Positions 1 to 5,706 are shown, counted from the stretch's first letter. The stretch: 5,847 nucleotides of DNA from Anaerolineaceae bacterium (GCA_014860845.1 JACZIY010000710.1:1-5847); one strand, 5' to 3'. The notes: generated from the letters alone by a model not told the origin. A program made the numbers and translations.

Positions 1-2
1 TG

Positions 3-299
3 CATCATGATTTGCAACAATGGATTCTGGATCATGCAGAGGTCGAAAATTACATAGTTGTGGGGGATTGCAGTGATTTGTGTTCTTACCAATTGGCAAT
101 GTTTTTAAGGTTGGATGCCAATGAAAGACAAGTGAAAAGAAATGTCATTCTGCCAGAAAATTGTGTGCAGACTTATGATATGTCCCTTGAAGTGGCAAAA
201 GAGGTGGGAGCTTATGCACATCCTGGAGATTTGATACATGTGTTCTTCCTGTATCACATGGCATTGAATGGCGTTGAAGTGATTAAAGAGATTGTATAA
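3..299 (+). CDS. Isochorismatase-family cysteine hydrolase, C-terminal part
   Basis: This is the 3' end of a gene that starts before the window; the frame is open from base 3 and 98 residues are visible. A TTG at 12 could serve as a start, but that would begin inside the fold, so the gene is taken as truncated by the window edge. The motif GDCSDLCSYQ (visible residues 21-30) matches the catalytic loop of isochorismatase/nicotinamidase-like hydrolases, and the second cysteine (residue 27) aligns with the family's nucleophile. The later segments LPENCVQTYD and FLYHMALNGVEV resemble the conserved C-terminal half of cysteine hydrolases of this superfamily. The catalytic Asp and Lys lie in the missing N-terminal half. 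Such enzymes hydrolyse amides or vinyl ethers (nicotinamide, isochorismate, carbamoyl compounds); the substrate cannot be told here. It converges on the lipoprotein gene, with 49 bp between the stops. Confidence 0.82.
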   Translation, partial: HHDLQQWILDHAEVENYIVVGDCSDLCSYQLAMFLRLDANERQVKRNVILPENCVQTYDMSLEVAKEVGAYAHPGDLIHVFFLYHMALNGVEVIKEIV

Positions 300-327
300 A
301 AAACAGGCGGTCTGAGAGATCGCCTGT
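298..327 (-). terminator. Intrinsic terminator of the lipoprotein gene, shared by convergent genes
   Basis: An 11-bp stem (303-313 pairs with 317-327, including one G·T pair) closes a 3-nt loop. Read on the minus strand, it is followed at once by six T (298-303) and lies about 20 bp after the lipoprotein stop codon, so it is a textbook Rho-independent terminator for that gene. On the plus strand the same hairpin lies just after the hydrolase stop codon but is followed by CTCAATTCTG, a poor U-tract, so it would end plus-strand transcription only weakly. Confidence 0.85.
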
Positions 328-348
328 CTCAATTCTGATTTGTTTCAA

Positions 349-1308
349 TTATGGCGTTGGATTCTTCCAATAGCTGATTTCATCCACCGAGATGGTGAAA
401 TTAGTGGTCTCGCGTGCACCAATGAACAAACCGAAACTACCTTCCGAGAAAGTTGAATCCTTGACTTCGTTGACCATGACACCATTGATATAGACGATCA
501 AGCGATCTCCCACTGCCATGATGCCGACTTTGTTCATTTTGTTGCTGCCAGCTTGAATGGCATCGGAAGAAGTCCAGTTGATATGGGTGGTCATGGTGCC
601 TTTACTGCCGAGGGTGGCGTCCCATTCTCGCAGGCTATATTTTCCATCACAGGATACACCCAATAAATAACCTTTGTTGGCTTCGCGCGCAACCGGCACT
701 CGGAACATCAATCCATATCGATCGGTACCAGCACAGGTTCCAGTGCTGATAGTCGCTTCTAAATAAAAATTGGCTAATTGTTCAGAAGCAGCCAGACGCC
801 AGCCATCGGTGGTGGTTAAACCAGTCAATCGTAGTTGGCCATCCTTGAAATCGATTGCTGTATATTTATCCTCACCAACAGGCCAATAGGTATCTTCATC
901 CATATCATCTGTCCAACTGGGTGAACCCAGTTTGGTGCGGGGATCATTGGCTGGGGGTGTGAAAGCTGGCATGGTTGTAACGACTACTGTAGGCACCACA
1001 TTACTTGTAGCAGCGGGTTGTTGTGTAGCGGTCGGTCGATCTGGCTGGGTTGTAGCAGCTAAAGTCGCTGTTTCAATGACCTCCGCCGTCAATGTTGGAC
1101 CTGAATCAGGGGTGTCCAGTGGGGGTAATTCTGCAGTCGGTAATCCCTGTGTGGGCTGGGGCATCTCGGTTAATATTTTTGCCACGCGGGTCGCCATTTC
1201 CTCATCGGAAACAGCCGGCGGGGTTGCCTGCGTGAGTGGTAATGTGCAGGCACTTAGCACCGATAAGATCATAATAAAAAGTACAGTTTTTAATATTGAT
1301 TTGCGCAT
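349..1308 (-). CDS. Secreted lipoprotein with P/T-rich linker and concanavalin-like C-terminal domain
   Basis: The 319-residue product starts with a lipoprotein signal peptide: basic MRKSILK, a hydrophobic core and the lipobox LSAC, so Cys21 should be lipidated and the protein anchored outside the cytoplasmic membrane. Residues 22 to about 125 are rich in Pro, Thr and Ala and look disordered; the short segment ATRVAKILTEMPQPT resembles linkers in Anaerolineae surface proteins. Residues about 130-319 alternate short beta-strand-like segments with Gly turns (GLMFRV, YLLGVSCDGKYSLREW, VGDRLIVYINGV, GSFGLFIGA, DEISYW), the look of a LamG/concanavalin A-type beta-sandwich that binds carbohydrate or protein. 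Cys192 and Cys220 could form a disulfide. The start is supported by AGGAG at 1316-1320, seven bases upstream. It follows the adenosine-specific kinase gene by 70 bp with no terminator seen between, so co-transcription is possible. The exact ligand is unknown. Confidence 0.85.
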   Translation of the reverse strand: MRKSILKTVLFIMILSVLSACTLPLTQATPPAVSDEEMATRVAKILTEMPQPTQGLPTAELPPLDTPDSGPTLTAEVIETATLAATTQPDRPTATQQPAATSNVVPTVVVTTMPAFTPPANDPRTKLGSPSWTDDMDEDTYWPVGEDKYTAIDFKDGQLRLTGLTTTDGWRLAASEQLANFYLEATISTGTCAGTDRYGLMFRVPVAREANKGYLLGVSCDGKYSLREWDATLGSKGTMTTHINWTSSDAIQAGSNKMNKVGIMAVGDRLIVYINGVMVNEVKDSTFSEGSFGLFIGARETTNFTISVDEISYWKNPTP

Positions 1309-1378
1309 CTCTTCTCTCCTTCAATCAAAAGCAAAGATCATTTATAAAGACGAAAATTGTATTTCATTCGTTCCCTGT

Positions 1379-1864
1379 TTAGAGTTTATAGCCAATTGTT
1401 CGCAAGAATCCTTTCCGCCAGGCGATATCTTCCTCTGCTTCTATTCCTTTTGGACTGGAACCATCAATCACACCCAAAATTCCACGGCCACTCTCTGTTT
1501 CTGTAATCACAACTTCGGTGGGATTGGCAGTAGCACAGAAGAGGGTCACAATCTCTGGCACCCGCTGAAGAGCATTTAAAACATTGATGGGAAAGAACCC
1601 AGAACCTAAGAATAAAATGAAGCTATGACCAGCTCCAATGTTGAGGGCATTCTTTTTCGCCAATTCAATCATTTCATCATTGGTACCTGTATAGCGTATC
1701 AGACATTTCCCGGAAGCCTCACAAAATGCAAACCCAAACTGAATTCCCGGAACACTGGAGACGAGCGCTTCATGCACATCTTCTACAGTTTTTATGAAAT
1801 GTGATTGCCCTAAAACGAAATTAATCTCCTCAGGTTTTTCCACAATCACGGATAGGATTTCCAT
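1379..1864 (-). CDS. Adenosine-specific kinase (PF04008 / DUF355 family)
   Basis: The 161-residue protein has the full length and almost the full conserved pattern of the small 'adenosine-specific kinase' family known mainly from archaea and scattered bacteria. Recognisable blocks are LGQSHFIKTVEDVHEAL (residues about 19-35), PGIQFGFAFCEASGKCL, NIGAGHSFILFL, FPINVLNAL, FCATANPTEVV, ESGRGILGVIDG and the C-terminal WRKGFLRTIGYKL. The family name comes from a structural study of an archaeal member with adenosine-related ligands; its physiological role in bacteria is poorly defined, so the name should be used with care. No signal peptide or membrane segment is visible, so it is cytoplasmic. GGAGG at 1869-1873 lies four bases before the ATG, slightly close but strong. 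A good promoter lies upstream (1936-1964), and the lipoprotein gene follows on the same strand. It is not related to ribokinase-type adenosine kinase. Confidence 0.92.
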   Translation of the reverse strand: MEILSVIVEKPEEINFVLGQSHFIKTVEDVHEALVSSVPGIQFGFAFCEASGKCLIRYTGTNDEMIELAKKNALNIGAGHSFILFLGSGFFPINVLNALQRVPEIVTLFCATANPTEVVITETESGRGILGVIDGSSPKGIEAEEDIAWRKGFLRTIGYKL

Positions 1865-1935
1865 GTTACCTCCATCTTTGTACAGATCTCTTCTGGTTGT
1901 TCATCCGAACAGCAAAATGGCTTATCTTAATACAT

Positions 1936-1964
1936 ATTGTAATGATCTGACCGTAAATTTTCAA
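1936..1964 (-). promoter_or_regulatory. Sigma-70-type promoter for the adenosine-specific kinase gene
   Basis: On the minus strand, TTGAAA (1959-1964) and TACAAT (1936-1941) are separated by exactly 17 bp. Predicted transcription starts near 1929, giving a leader of about 65 nt before the ATG. The -35 box lies inside one arm of the inverted repeat at 1960-1980. Confidence 0.68.
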
Positions 1965-1980
1965 ATCAATTGAATTTGAA
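1960..1980. repeat. Operator-like 21-bp inverted repeat between divergent promoters
   Basis: Perfect 7-bp arms TTCAAAT (1960-1966) and ATTTGAA (1974-1980) flank the 7-bp centre CAATTGA. The arm spacing of about one and a half helical turns and the location, overlapping the -35 boxes of both the minus-strand kinase promoter and the plus-strand rnz promoter, fit a binding site for a dimeric repressor. No regulator gene is in the window. AT-rich DNA gives such repeats by chance now and then, so function is inferred. Confidence 0.5.
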
Positions 1981-1997
1981 GAATCAGTCATTATGAT
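1970..1997 (+). promoter_or_regulatory. Candidate sigma-70-type promoter for rnz
   Basis: TTGAAT (1970-1975) and TATGAT (1992-1997) are 16 bp apart; start would be near 2004, leaving a leader of about 98 nt. An alternative nearer the gene is TAAAAT at 2072-2077, with only the poor -35 TTAATT at 2049-2054. The first is preferred because both boxes score better. Confidence 0.45.
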
Positions 1998-2101
1998 TAT
2001 GTCATAAAATCTGGATTTCGTGTATCAAAACCTGAGATGAAGGGAACATTAATTTAACCAATGAGATAAGGTAAAATAGAGACGAAAGAAAGGATCTTCT
2101 A

Positions 2102-3022
2102 TTGTTTGAACTTGTTTTTCTAGGAACTTCCGCTTCTGCACCTTCAATAAATCGAAATTTACCATCCATTTTGGTGAAACATGATGAGTTCCGTTTCTTA
2201 ATTGATTGCGGGGAAGGCACACAACGACAGATTTTGCAGGCAGGCGTTGGGTTTAAACGCCTTAATCGGATTTTGATTACACATGGTCATCTTGATCATA
2301 TTTTAGGATTGGCAGGCTTACTTTCGACCTTATTGCGTTGGGAAACGATCGATACACTGGAAATATATGGTGGGAAAGCTGCTTTGAGTCGCGTTCATGA
2401 TCTGATTTATGGCGTGGTTCTGCGTGGTAACCAAACTTCCTTTAATCTGGCATTGGTCCCCATTGAGGAAGGGGTTTTTATCGAAGAAGATGAATTTAAT
2501 ATCACAGCATTTCCAGTCCAACATCGTGGACCGGATAATTATGGATATTTATTCCAGGAAAAAGGAAAATATCCGTTTCTTCCAGAAAAAGCCCAAGAAT
2601 TGGGTATTCCTTCCGGTCCATGGCGCAAAGATCTGGTGAATGGAAAAGCAGTGACATTACCGGATGGTCGAAAGATCCAGCCGGAACAGGTATTGGGGGA
2701 GTACAAAGCCGGTACCCGCATGGTTGTGCTGGGTGATGTAGCTGAAACAGATTCACTGGTGACTTATTGTGATCAGGCGGATGTGTTGGTTACGGAGGCA
2801 ACATATTTGGAATCAGAAGCCGAGATGGCACAGCAATTTGGACATATGACAGCCCGCCAAAGTGCACAGCTAGCAGTGCGTGCCAATGTAAAACAACTGA
2901 TCCTGACGCACCTTTCACGCAGATATCGTGAACGGGATATTTTGGCAGAAGCACAGGCTGTCTTCCCAAATACAATTGTTGCCCGCGATTTTGATACATA
3001 TATCGTCAAAAAAGACGAATAA
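2102..3022 (+). CDS. rnz: Ribonuclease Z (tRNA 3'-endonuclease)
   Basis: RNase Z cuts precursor tRNAs just after the discriminator base so that CCA can be added or exposed. The 306-residue length fits the short bacterial form, which works as a homodimer in the cytoplasm. The metallo-beta-lactamase zinc site is complete: HGHLDH at 61-66 (H61, H63, D65, H66), H141 in VQHRGPD, D212 in GDV, and H270 in LTHLSRRY; H248 in FGHMTARQ is the usual extra conserved histidine. Residues about 153-200, with the GIPSGPW segment, form the flexible arm that grips tRNA in true RNase Z, which separates it from generic metallo-hydrolases. The usual GDT is GDV here, a mild change next to the metal ligand. The start is TTG at 2102, chosen because AAAGGA (2089-2094) lies seven bases upstream and the protein then begins at the expected MFELVFLGTS. 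It is divergent from the adenosine-specific kinase gene and convergent with the HAD phosphatase gene. Confidence 0.93.
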   Translation: MFELVFLGTSASAPSINRNLPSILVKHDEFRFLIDCGEGTQRQILQAGVGFKRLNRILITHGHLDHILGLAGLLSTLLRWETIDTLEIYGGKAALSRVHDLIYGVVLRGNQTSFNLALVPIEEGVFIEEDEFNITAFPVQHRGPDNYGYLFQEKGKYPFLPEKAQELGIPSGPWRKDLVNGKAVTLPDGRKIQPEQVLGEYKAGTRMVVLGDVAETDSLVTYCDQADVLVTEATYLESEAEMAQQFGHMTARQSAQLAVRANVKQLILTHLSRRYRERDILAEAQAVFPNTIVARDFDTYIVKKDE

Positions 3023-3042
3023 AAAAGGTCAATTCTCTAACC
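3021..3042 (-). terminator. Weak intrinsic terminator for the HAD phosphatase gene
   Basis: In minus-strand RNA, GGUUA (from 3042-3038) can pair with UGACC (from 3031-3027) through five pairs including one G·U, followed directly by six U (3026-3021). The hairpin forms only on the minus strand, because the wobble becomes C·A on the plus strand. The stem is short, so termination would be partial. No terminator for rnz was found in this 35-bp gap. Confidence 0.38.
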
Positions 3043-3057
3043 CTCACATTTTTGAAT

Positions 3058-3816
3058 TTATGGGTAGATATCCGCTACCGATTCGTAGATCTGGGTAGGT
3101 AAATAGGGGAAATGATCGATATCCTCCCGGTGGGTAATTCCGGATAAGACCAAAATTGTTCCCATGCCACTCTGAACACCGGCAACGATATCCGTATCCA
3201 TACGGTCACCAACCATAACGGTATCCTCGGAATGAACTCCCAGGTATTTGATGGCTGTCCGCATCATCAAGGGGTTGGGTTTGCCTACATAAAAAGCTTT
3301 TTTACCACTGGCAGATTCTATCATGGCAGCCAGAGCTCCTGCACCAGGTACGATTCCCTTCTCGGACGGTCCGCTTGGATCGGGATTGGTGGCAATGAAT
3401 CGGGCACCATTTATGATCAGTTGAATGGCTTTTGTAAAAAGATCCTGATTGAGTGTCTCAGTCTCCGCCAGAACAACATAATCGGGATTGTGTTCGGTGA
3501 TGATATAGCCAACATCGTGCAGGGCTGTGGTCATACCACTTTCACCAATCACAAAGGCTTTTCCTTCTGGTCGTTGTGATTTAAGGAAAAATGCTGTTGC
3601 CAATGCAGAAGTAAAGATCGATTCAGGTGGTATCTGCAGTCCTGCCATGGTTAACCGGTAGGAAAGATCTCTGGGTGTGAAGCGTGAATTATTGGTCAAA
3701 ACTAGAAATTTTGCCTCGGCTGCTCTTAATCGTTCAAGGAATTGATCAGCCCCGGGGATCATTGTTCTTCCCCGCACCAGTACGCCATCCATATCAATCA
3801 GATAATTTTTTGTCAT
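3058..3816 (-). CDS. HAD-IIA family sugar/nucleotide phosphatase, NagD-like
   Basis: The 252-residue protein carries all the haloacid-dehalogenase motifs in order. Motif I is DMDGV with nucleophile D8 and acid/base D10; motif II is TNNS starting at T41; the motif III lysine is K179 in VGKPNP; motif IV is GDRMDTDI with D204 and D209 for Mg2+. The block [20 protein letters not shown] in the C2 cap, the KPNP motif and the GDRMDTDI sequence are those of the NagD/AraL/4-nitrophenylphosphatase subfamily (HAD-IIA). Members dephosphorylate nucleoside monophosphates, sugar phosphates, pyridoxal phosphate or glycerol phosphate, often as house-cleaning enzymes; the substrate cannot be read from the motifs. 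The protein is cytoplasmic and of normal length. The ribosome site is weak (GGAA, five bases before ATG). It is divergent from metK and convergent with rnz, so it is probably transcribed alone. Confidence 0.92.
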   Translation of the reverse strand: MTKNYLIDMDGVLVRGRTMIPGADQFLERLRAAEAKFLVLTNNSRFTPRDLSYRLTMAGLQIPPESIFTSALATAFFLKSQRPEGKAFVIGESGMTTALHDVGYIITEHNPDYVVLAETETLNQDLFTKAIQLIINGARFIATNPDPSGPSEKGIVPGAGALAAMIESASGKKAFYVGKPNPLMMRTAIKYLGVHSEDTVMVGDRMDTDIVAGVQSGMGTILVLSGITHREDIDHFPYLPTQIYESVADIYP

Positions 3817-3848
3817 ATTGTTTCCATTCTGTTGTGAATCCTGAATTA

Positions 3849-3859
3849 ATTATAGTATA
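3849..3859 (-). promoter_or_regulatory. Possible -10 region for the HAD phosphatase gene
   Basis: The minus strand reads TATACTATAAT here, two overlapping -10-like boxes (TATACT 3854-3859 and TATAAT 3849-3854), about 33-38 bp before the ATG. No convincing -35 box lies 16-18 bp upstream of either, so this is only a candidate. Confidence 0.35.
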
Positions 3860-3934
3860 GCTAAAGTAGTGATAGGGTGTATGGATGTTGTTTAAATCAG
3901 ATGGAAAAGATGATAAGTCATATGTTATTCAGAC

Positions 3935-3952
3935 AATAATTCTCCAATTATT
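3935..3952. repeat. AT-rich inverted repeat upstream of the metK promoter
   Basis: AATAATT (3935-3941) and AATTATT (3946-3952) are perfect inverse copies around CTCC. The element ends nine bases before the metK -35 box, in the -45 to -62 range where AT-rich UP elements contact the RNA polymerase alpha subunit. It could be an UP element, an operator or chance. Confidence 0.4.
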
Positions 3953-3961
3953 AAAAAACAT

Positions 3962-3990
3962 TTGACATCAATTTACCATTATGATAAACT
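3962..3990 (+). promoter_or_regulatory. Strong sigma-70-type promoter of metK
   Basis: A perfect TTGACA (3962-3967) is followed after 17 bp by TAAACT (3985-3990), with TG at 3982-3983 giving an extended -10. Transcription should start near 3997, so the leader is about 212 nt and contains the whole SAM-I riboswitch. This is the best promoter in the window. Confidence 0.8.
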
Positions 3991-3996
3991 TTTTTC

Positions 3997-4018
3997 GTTA
4001 GTGTGTAGCCCCACTAGC
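3997..4018 (+). other. 5'-terminal hairpin of the metK leader
   Basis: Seven pairs (3997-4003 with 4012-4018, one G·U) enclose the 8-nt loop TGTAGCCC. The stem starts almost exactly at the predicted transcription start, so it may protect the RNA 5' end from decay. It precedes and does not overlap riboswitch helix P1. Confidence 0.45.
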
Positions 4019-4020
4019 GG

Positions 4021-4132
4021 TACTCTTATCCAGAGAGGCGGAGGGAACGGCCCGATGAAGCCTCGGCAACCAAAAAAATTAACCGTTTTTTAAGGTGCCA
4101 ATTCCGACAGAATGATCTGGAAGATGAGAGGG
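4021..4132 (+). promoter_or_regulatory. SAM-I (S-box) riboswitch aptamer
   Basis: The leader matches the SAM-I consensus throughout. P1 pairs CTCTTATC (4023-4030) with GATGAGAG (4123-4130), eight pairs with one G·U. P2 pairs GAGGC (4035-4039) with GCCTC (4060-4064) and contains the kink-turn/pseudoknot core GGAGGGA...GGCCCGATGAAG. The GGCAACC junction follows at 4065-4071. P3 is an AT-only helix (A-run 4072-4077 with T-run 4086-4091) closed by ACC/GGT, and then comes the highly conserved GGTGCCAATTCC (4094-4105). P4 is a short hairpin with CAGA/TCTG (4108-4111 with 4116-4119). Binding of S-adenosylmethionine stabilises P1. Its place before metK, with a switchable terminator after it, makes it a feedback OFF switch on SAM synthesis. 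Confidence 0.96.
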
Positions 4133-4163
4133 AATGATATCCGATACCAATGGATTGCCCCTC
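4128..4163 (+). promoter_or_regulatory. Candidate antiterminator of the SAM-I switch
   Basis: GAGGG (4128-4132), which includes the 3' end of P1, can pair with CCCTC (4159-4163), part of the 5' arm of the terminator. An inner stem ATCC (4139-4142) with GGAT (4152-4155) supports it. Forming this structure excludes both P1 and the terminator, as expected for the low-SAM, ON state. Pairing was found by eye and no energies were computed. Confidence 0.6.
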
Positions 4164-4187
4164 ACCGAACAGAGGGGCAATTTTACT
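4154..4187 (+). terminator. Riboswitch-controlled intrinsic terminator before metK
   Basis: A perfect 10-bp stem, ATTGCCCCTC (4154-4163) with GAGGGGCAAT (4172-4181), closes an 8-nt loop and runs into TTTTACTT. It lies between the SAM-I aptamer and the metK ribosome site, so it ends transcription when SAM is abundant. Confidence 0.92.
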
Positions 4188-4191
4188 TAAT

Positions 4192-4196
4192 GGAGG
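4192..4196 (+). promoter_or_regulatory. Ribosome binding site of metK, unusually far from the start
   Basis: GGAGG is followed by 12 bases before the ATG at 4209, longer than the usual 5-9. No ATG, GTG or TTG lies closer, and the second in-frame ATG (4224) would be 27 bases away, so 4209 is kept as the start. Confidence 0.7.
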
Positions 4197-4208
4197 TTTA
4201 ACAAGTTA

Positions 4209-5420
4209 ATGAATACAACGTTTATGAATTCGCCGAAGTACCTATTTACTTCCGAATCAGTGACCGAAGGTCACCCTGATAAGATCTGCGATCAAATCAG
4301 TGATGCCGTAGTGGATGCCTGTCTGACAGACGATCCCCGTTCTCGCGTAGCCTGTGAAGTCGCAACCAAAACAGGTTTTGTGATGCTGTTGGGTGAAATC
4401 ACCACCAACACCTTTGTCGATTTTGATAAACTGGTACGCAAAGTGGTGAATGATATTGGTTATGATGACAGCAGAAAAGGCTTTGATGGCAATACATGCG
4501 CCGTCCAGGCAGCTATTGCCCAACAATCTGGTGATATTGCCATGGGTGTGGATAAAGCTTTAGAAGCCAAAACCGGTGAAGTAACGGATGAAGAAATCGA
4601 ACAGATTGGTGCTGGTGACCAGGGTATGATGTTCGGTTTTGCCTGTAATGAAACCGATGTACTCATGCCAATGCCTATTTATCTGGCGCATAAATTAACC
4701 CGCCGTTTGAGCGAAGTTCGCAAGAATGGGACTTTGCCCTGGTTACGTCCAGATGGCAAAAGTCAGGTGACAGTGGAATACCATCAAGGTCGACCCGCCA
4801 GAGTGGATACTGTTCTGATCAGTACTCAGCATGCCCCAGAAATTTCTCAGGAAGAAATCCGTTCAGCTATTATTGAGCATGTGATCAATCCTGTCATTCC
4901 GGCCGAATTACTGAATGGCAAGGTTAATATTTACGTGAATCCAACCGGTCGCTTTGTGATTGGTGGACCCATGGGCGATGCTGGCGTAACCGGTCGTAAG
5001 ATCATTGTGGATACCTACGGTGGTATGGGACGTCATGGCGGTGGAGCCTTCTCTGGAAAAGATCCGACGAAGGTTGACCGCTCAGCCGCGTATGCTGCCC
5101 GCTGGGTGGCAAAAAACGTAGTGGCCGCTGGACTGGCTGAACGTTGCGAAATTCAGGTCGCTTATGCCATCGGTGTGGCACATCCGCTCAGTATCAATGT
5201 AGAAACCTTTGGCACCGGTCTTATTCCGGATGACAAAATTGCCAAAGCGATTGAAGCAGTATTTGACTTACGCCCCGGTGCCATCATCCGCGATCTCGAT
5301 TTACGCAAACCGATTTACCAACAGGTCGCTGCTTACGGACATTTTGGCCGTGATGATCTTGATCTGACCTGGGAACGCACCAACAGGGTAGATGAATTAA
5401 AGCAGGCTGCCGGGATTTAG
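4209..5420 (+). CDS. metK: S-adenosylmethionine synthase (methionine adenosyltransferase)
   Basis: MetK makes S-adenosylmethionine from methionine and ATP, releasing phosphate and pyrophosphate; it is cytoplasmic and usually tetrameric. The 403 residues span all three family domains. Signature parts are [20 protein letters not shown] at 12-31 (H22 and D24 at the active site), the ATP-motif [10 protein letters not shown] at 134-143, ISTQHAP at 204-210, and the second signature [19 protein letters not shown] at 277-295, with the P-loop-like GGGAFSGKD. The C-terminal [11 protein letters not shown] is also typical. The first five residues before the second Met are not conserved in the family and may be a short extension. 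Expression is under a strong promoter and a SAM-I riboswitch with terminator. It stands alone: a strong terminator follows, and the next gene (ftsK) is convergent. Confidence 0.98.
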   Translation: MNTTFMNSPKYLFTSESVTEGHPDKICDQISDAVVDACLTDDPRSRVACEVATKTGFVMLLGEITTNTFVDFDKLVRKVVNDIGYDDSRKGFDGNTCAVQAAIAQQSGDIAMGVDKALEAKTGEVTDEEIEQIGAGDQGMMFGFACNETDVLMPMPIYLAHKLTRRLSEVRKNGTLPWLRPDGKSQVTVEYHQGRPARVDTVLISTQHAPEISQEEIRSAIIEHVINPVIPAELLNGKVNIYVNPTGRFVIGGPMGDAGVTGRKIIVDTYGGMGRHGGGAFSGKDPTKVDRSAAYAARWVAKNVVAAGLAERCEIQVAYAIGVAHPLSINVETFGTGLIPDDKIAKAIEAVFDLRPGAIIRDLDLRKPIYQQVAAYGHFGRDDLDLTWERTNRVDELKQAAGI

Positions 5421-5444
5421 TTCCCGAGTAGAATTAGTAAAACG

Positions 5445-5486
5445 AACAGGTTCAAAGACCTATTAAGGTGTTTGAACCTGTTTTTT
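5445..5486 (+). terminator. Strong intrinsic terminator after metK
   Basis: A perfect 12-bp stem (5445-5456 with 5471-5482), one mismatch, three more pairs (ACC/GGT) and a 6-nt loop are followed by a T6 run (5481-5486). It starts 24 bp after the metK stop. On the minus strand it is followed by GTTCGTTTTACT and could also stop weak read-through from ftsK. A small extra hairpin, CGGGA/TCCCG at 5411-5426, spans the metK stop codon. Confidence 0.92.
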
Positions 5487-5492
5487 CTACCT

Positions 5493-5506
5493 GGTGCATT
5501 GCACTT
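5493..5506 (+). repeat. Short palindromic repeat, copy 1
   Basis: GGTGCATTGCACTT, whose core GTGCA-T-TGCAC is an exact palindrome around one base. It differs from the copy at 5603 only at the central base. Confidence 0.55.
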
Positions 5507-5602
5507 GAGGATGAAGCGGACTACCAGGAATGGGAAATGAGCGTGTTCAAAAGTCTGTCAGGAGTAGAGCACCTTTCCCTAAGCCAGCATTCTTGTATAC
5601 AA

Positions 5603-5616
5603 GGTGCAATGCACTT
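5603..5616 (+). repeat. Short palindromic repeat, copy 2
   Basis: GGTGCAATGCACTT, in the same orientation as copy 1 and exactly 110 bp later. It abuts the 12-bp palindrome CTTGTATACAAG, sharing one base with it. Confidence 0.55.
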
Positions 5617-5706
5617 TTGGATCATTGTTAATGAGGAAAGTATTCCGGGATGGGGTGGTTAGGTTTATCACTAAGTGCACCCTAAAGGGAATCTTCGACA
5701 ATGCAT

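Noticed and set aside
932..1579. Open frame of 215 codons on the plus strand
   Set aside because: It lies opposite the lipoprotein and kinase genes, crosses their intergenic gap, has no recognisable domain and shows low-complexity Val/Gly/Ser sequence, as expected for a shadow of a P/T-rich gene.
2002..2220. Minus-strand open frame of 72 codons across the rnz start
   Set aside because: Overlaps the rnz start and the divergent promoter region; no recognisable sequence.
3005..3016. Small hairpin CGTC-A6-GACG at the end of rnz as a terminator
   Set aside because: Only four pairs, within the coding sequence and not followed by a T-run on the plus strand.
3232..3579. Open frame of 115 codons on the plus strand
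   Set aside because: It is antisense to the HAD phosphatase gene, whose motifs are all intact; no family resemblance or ribosome site.
4257..4666. Two minus-strand open frames of 89 and 68 codons
   Set aside because: Both are antisense to highly conserved metK coding sequence.
5468..5662. Open frame of 64 codons on the plus strand after metK, starting at GTG
   Set aside because: It starts inside the metK terminator hairpin, has no ribosome site, runs through the palindromic repeats and resembles no known family.
5681..5690. CCTAAAGGG-type palindrome as the ftsK terminator
   Set aside because: Only about four pairs with a two-base loop and no T-run after it on the minus strand.
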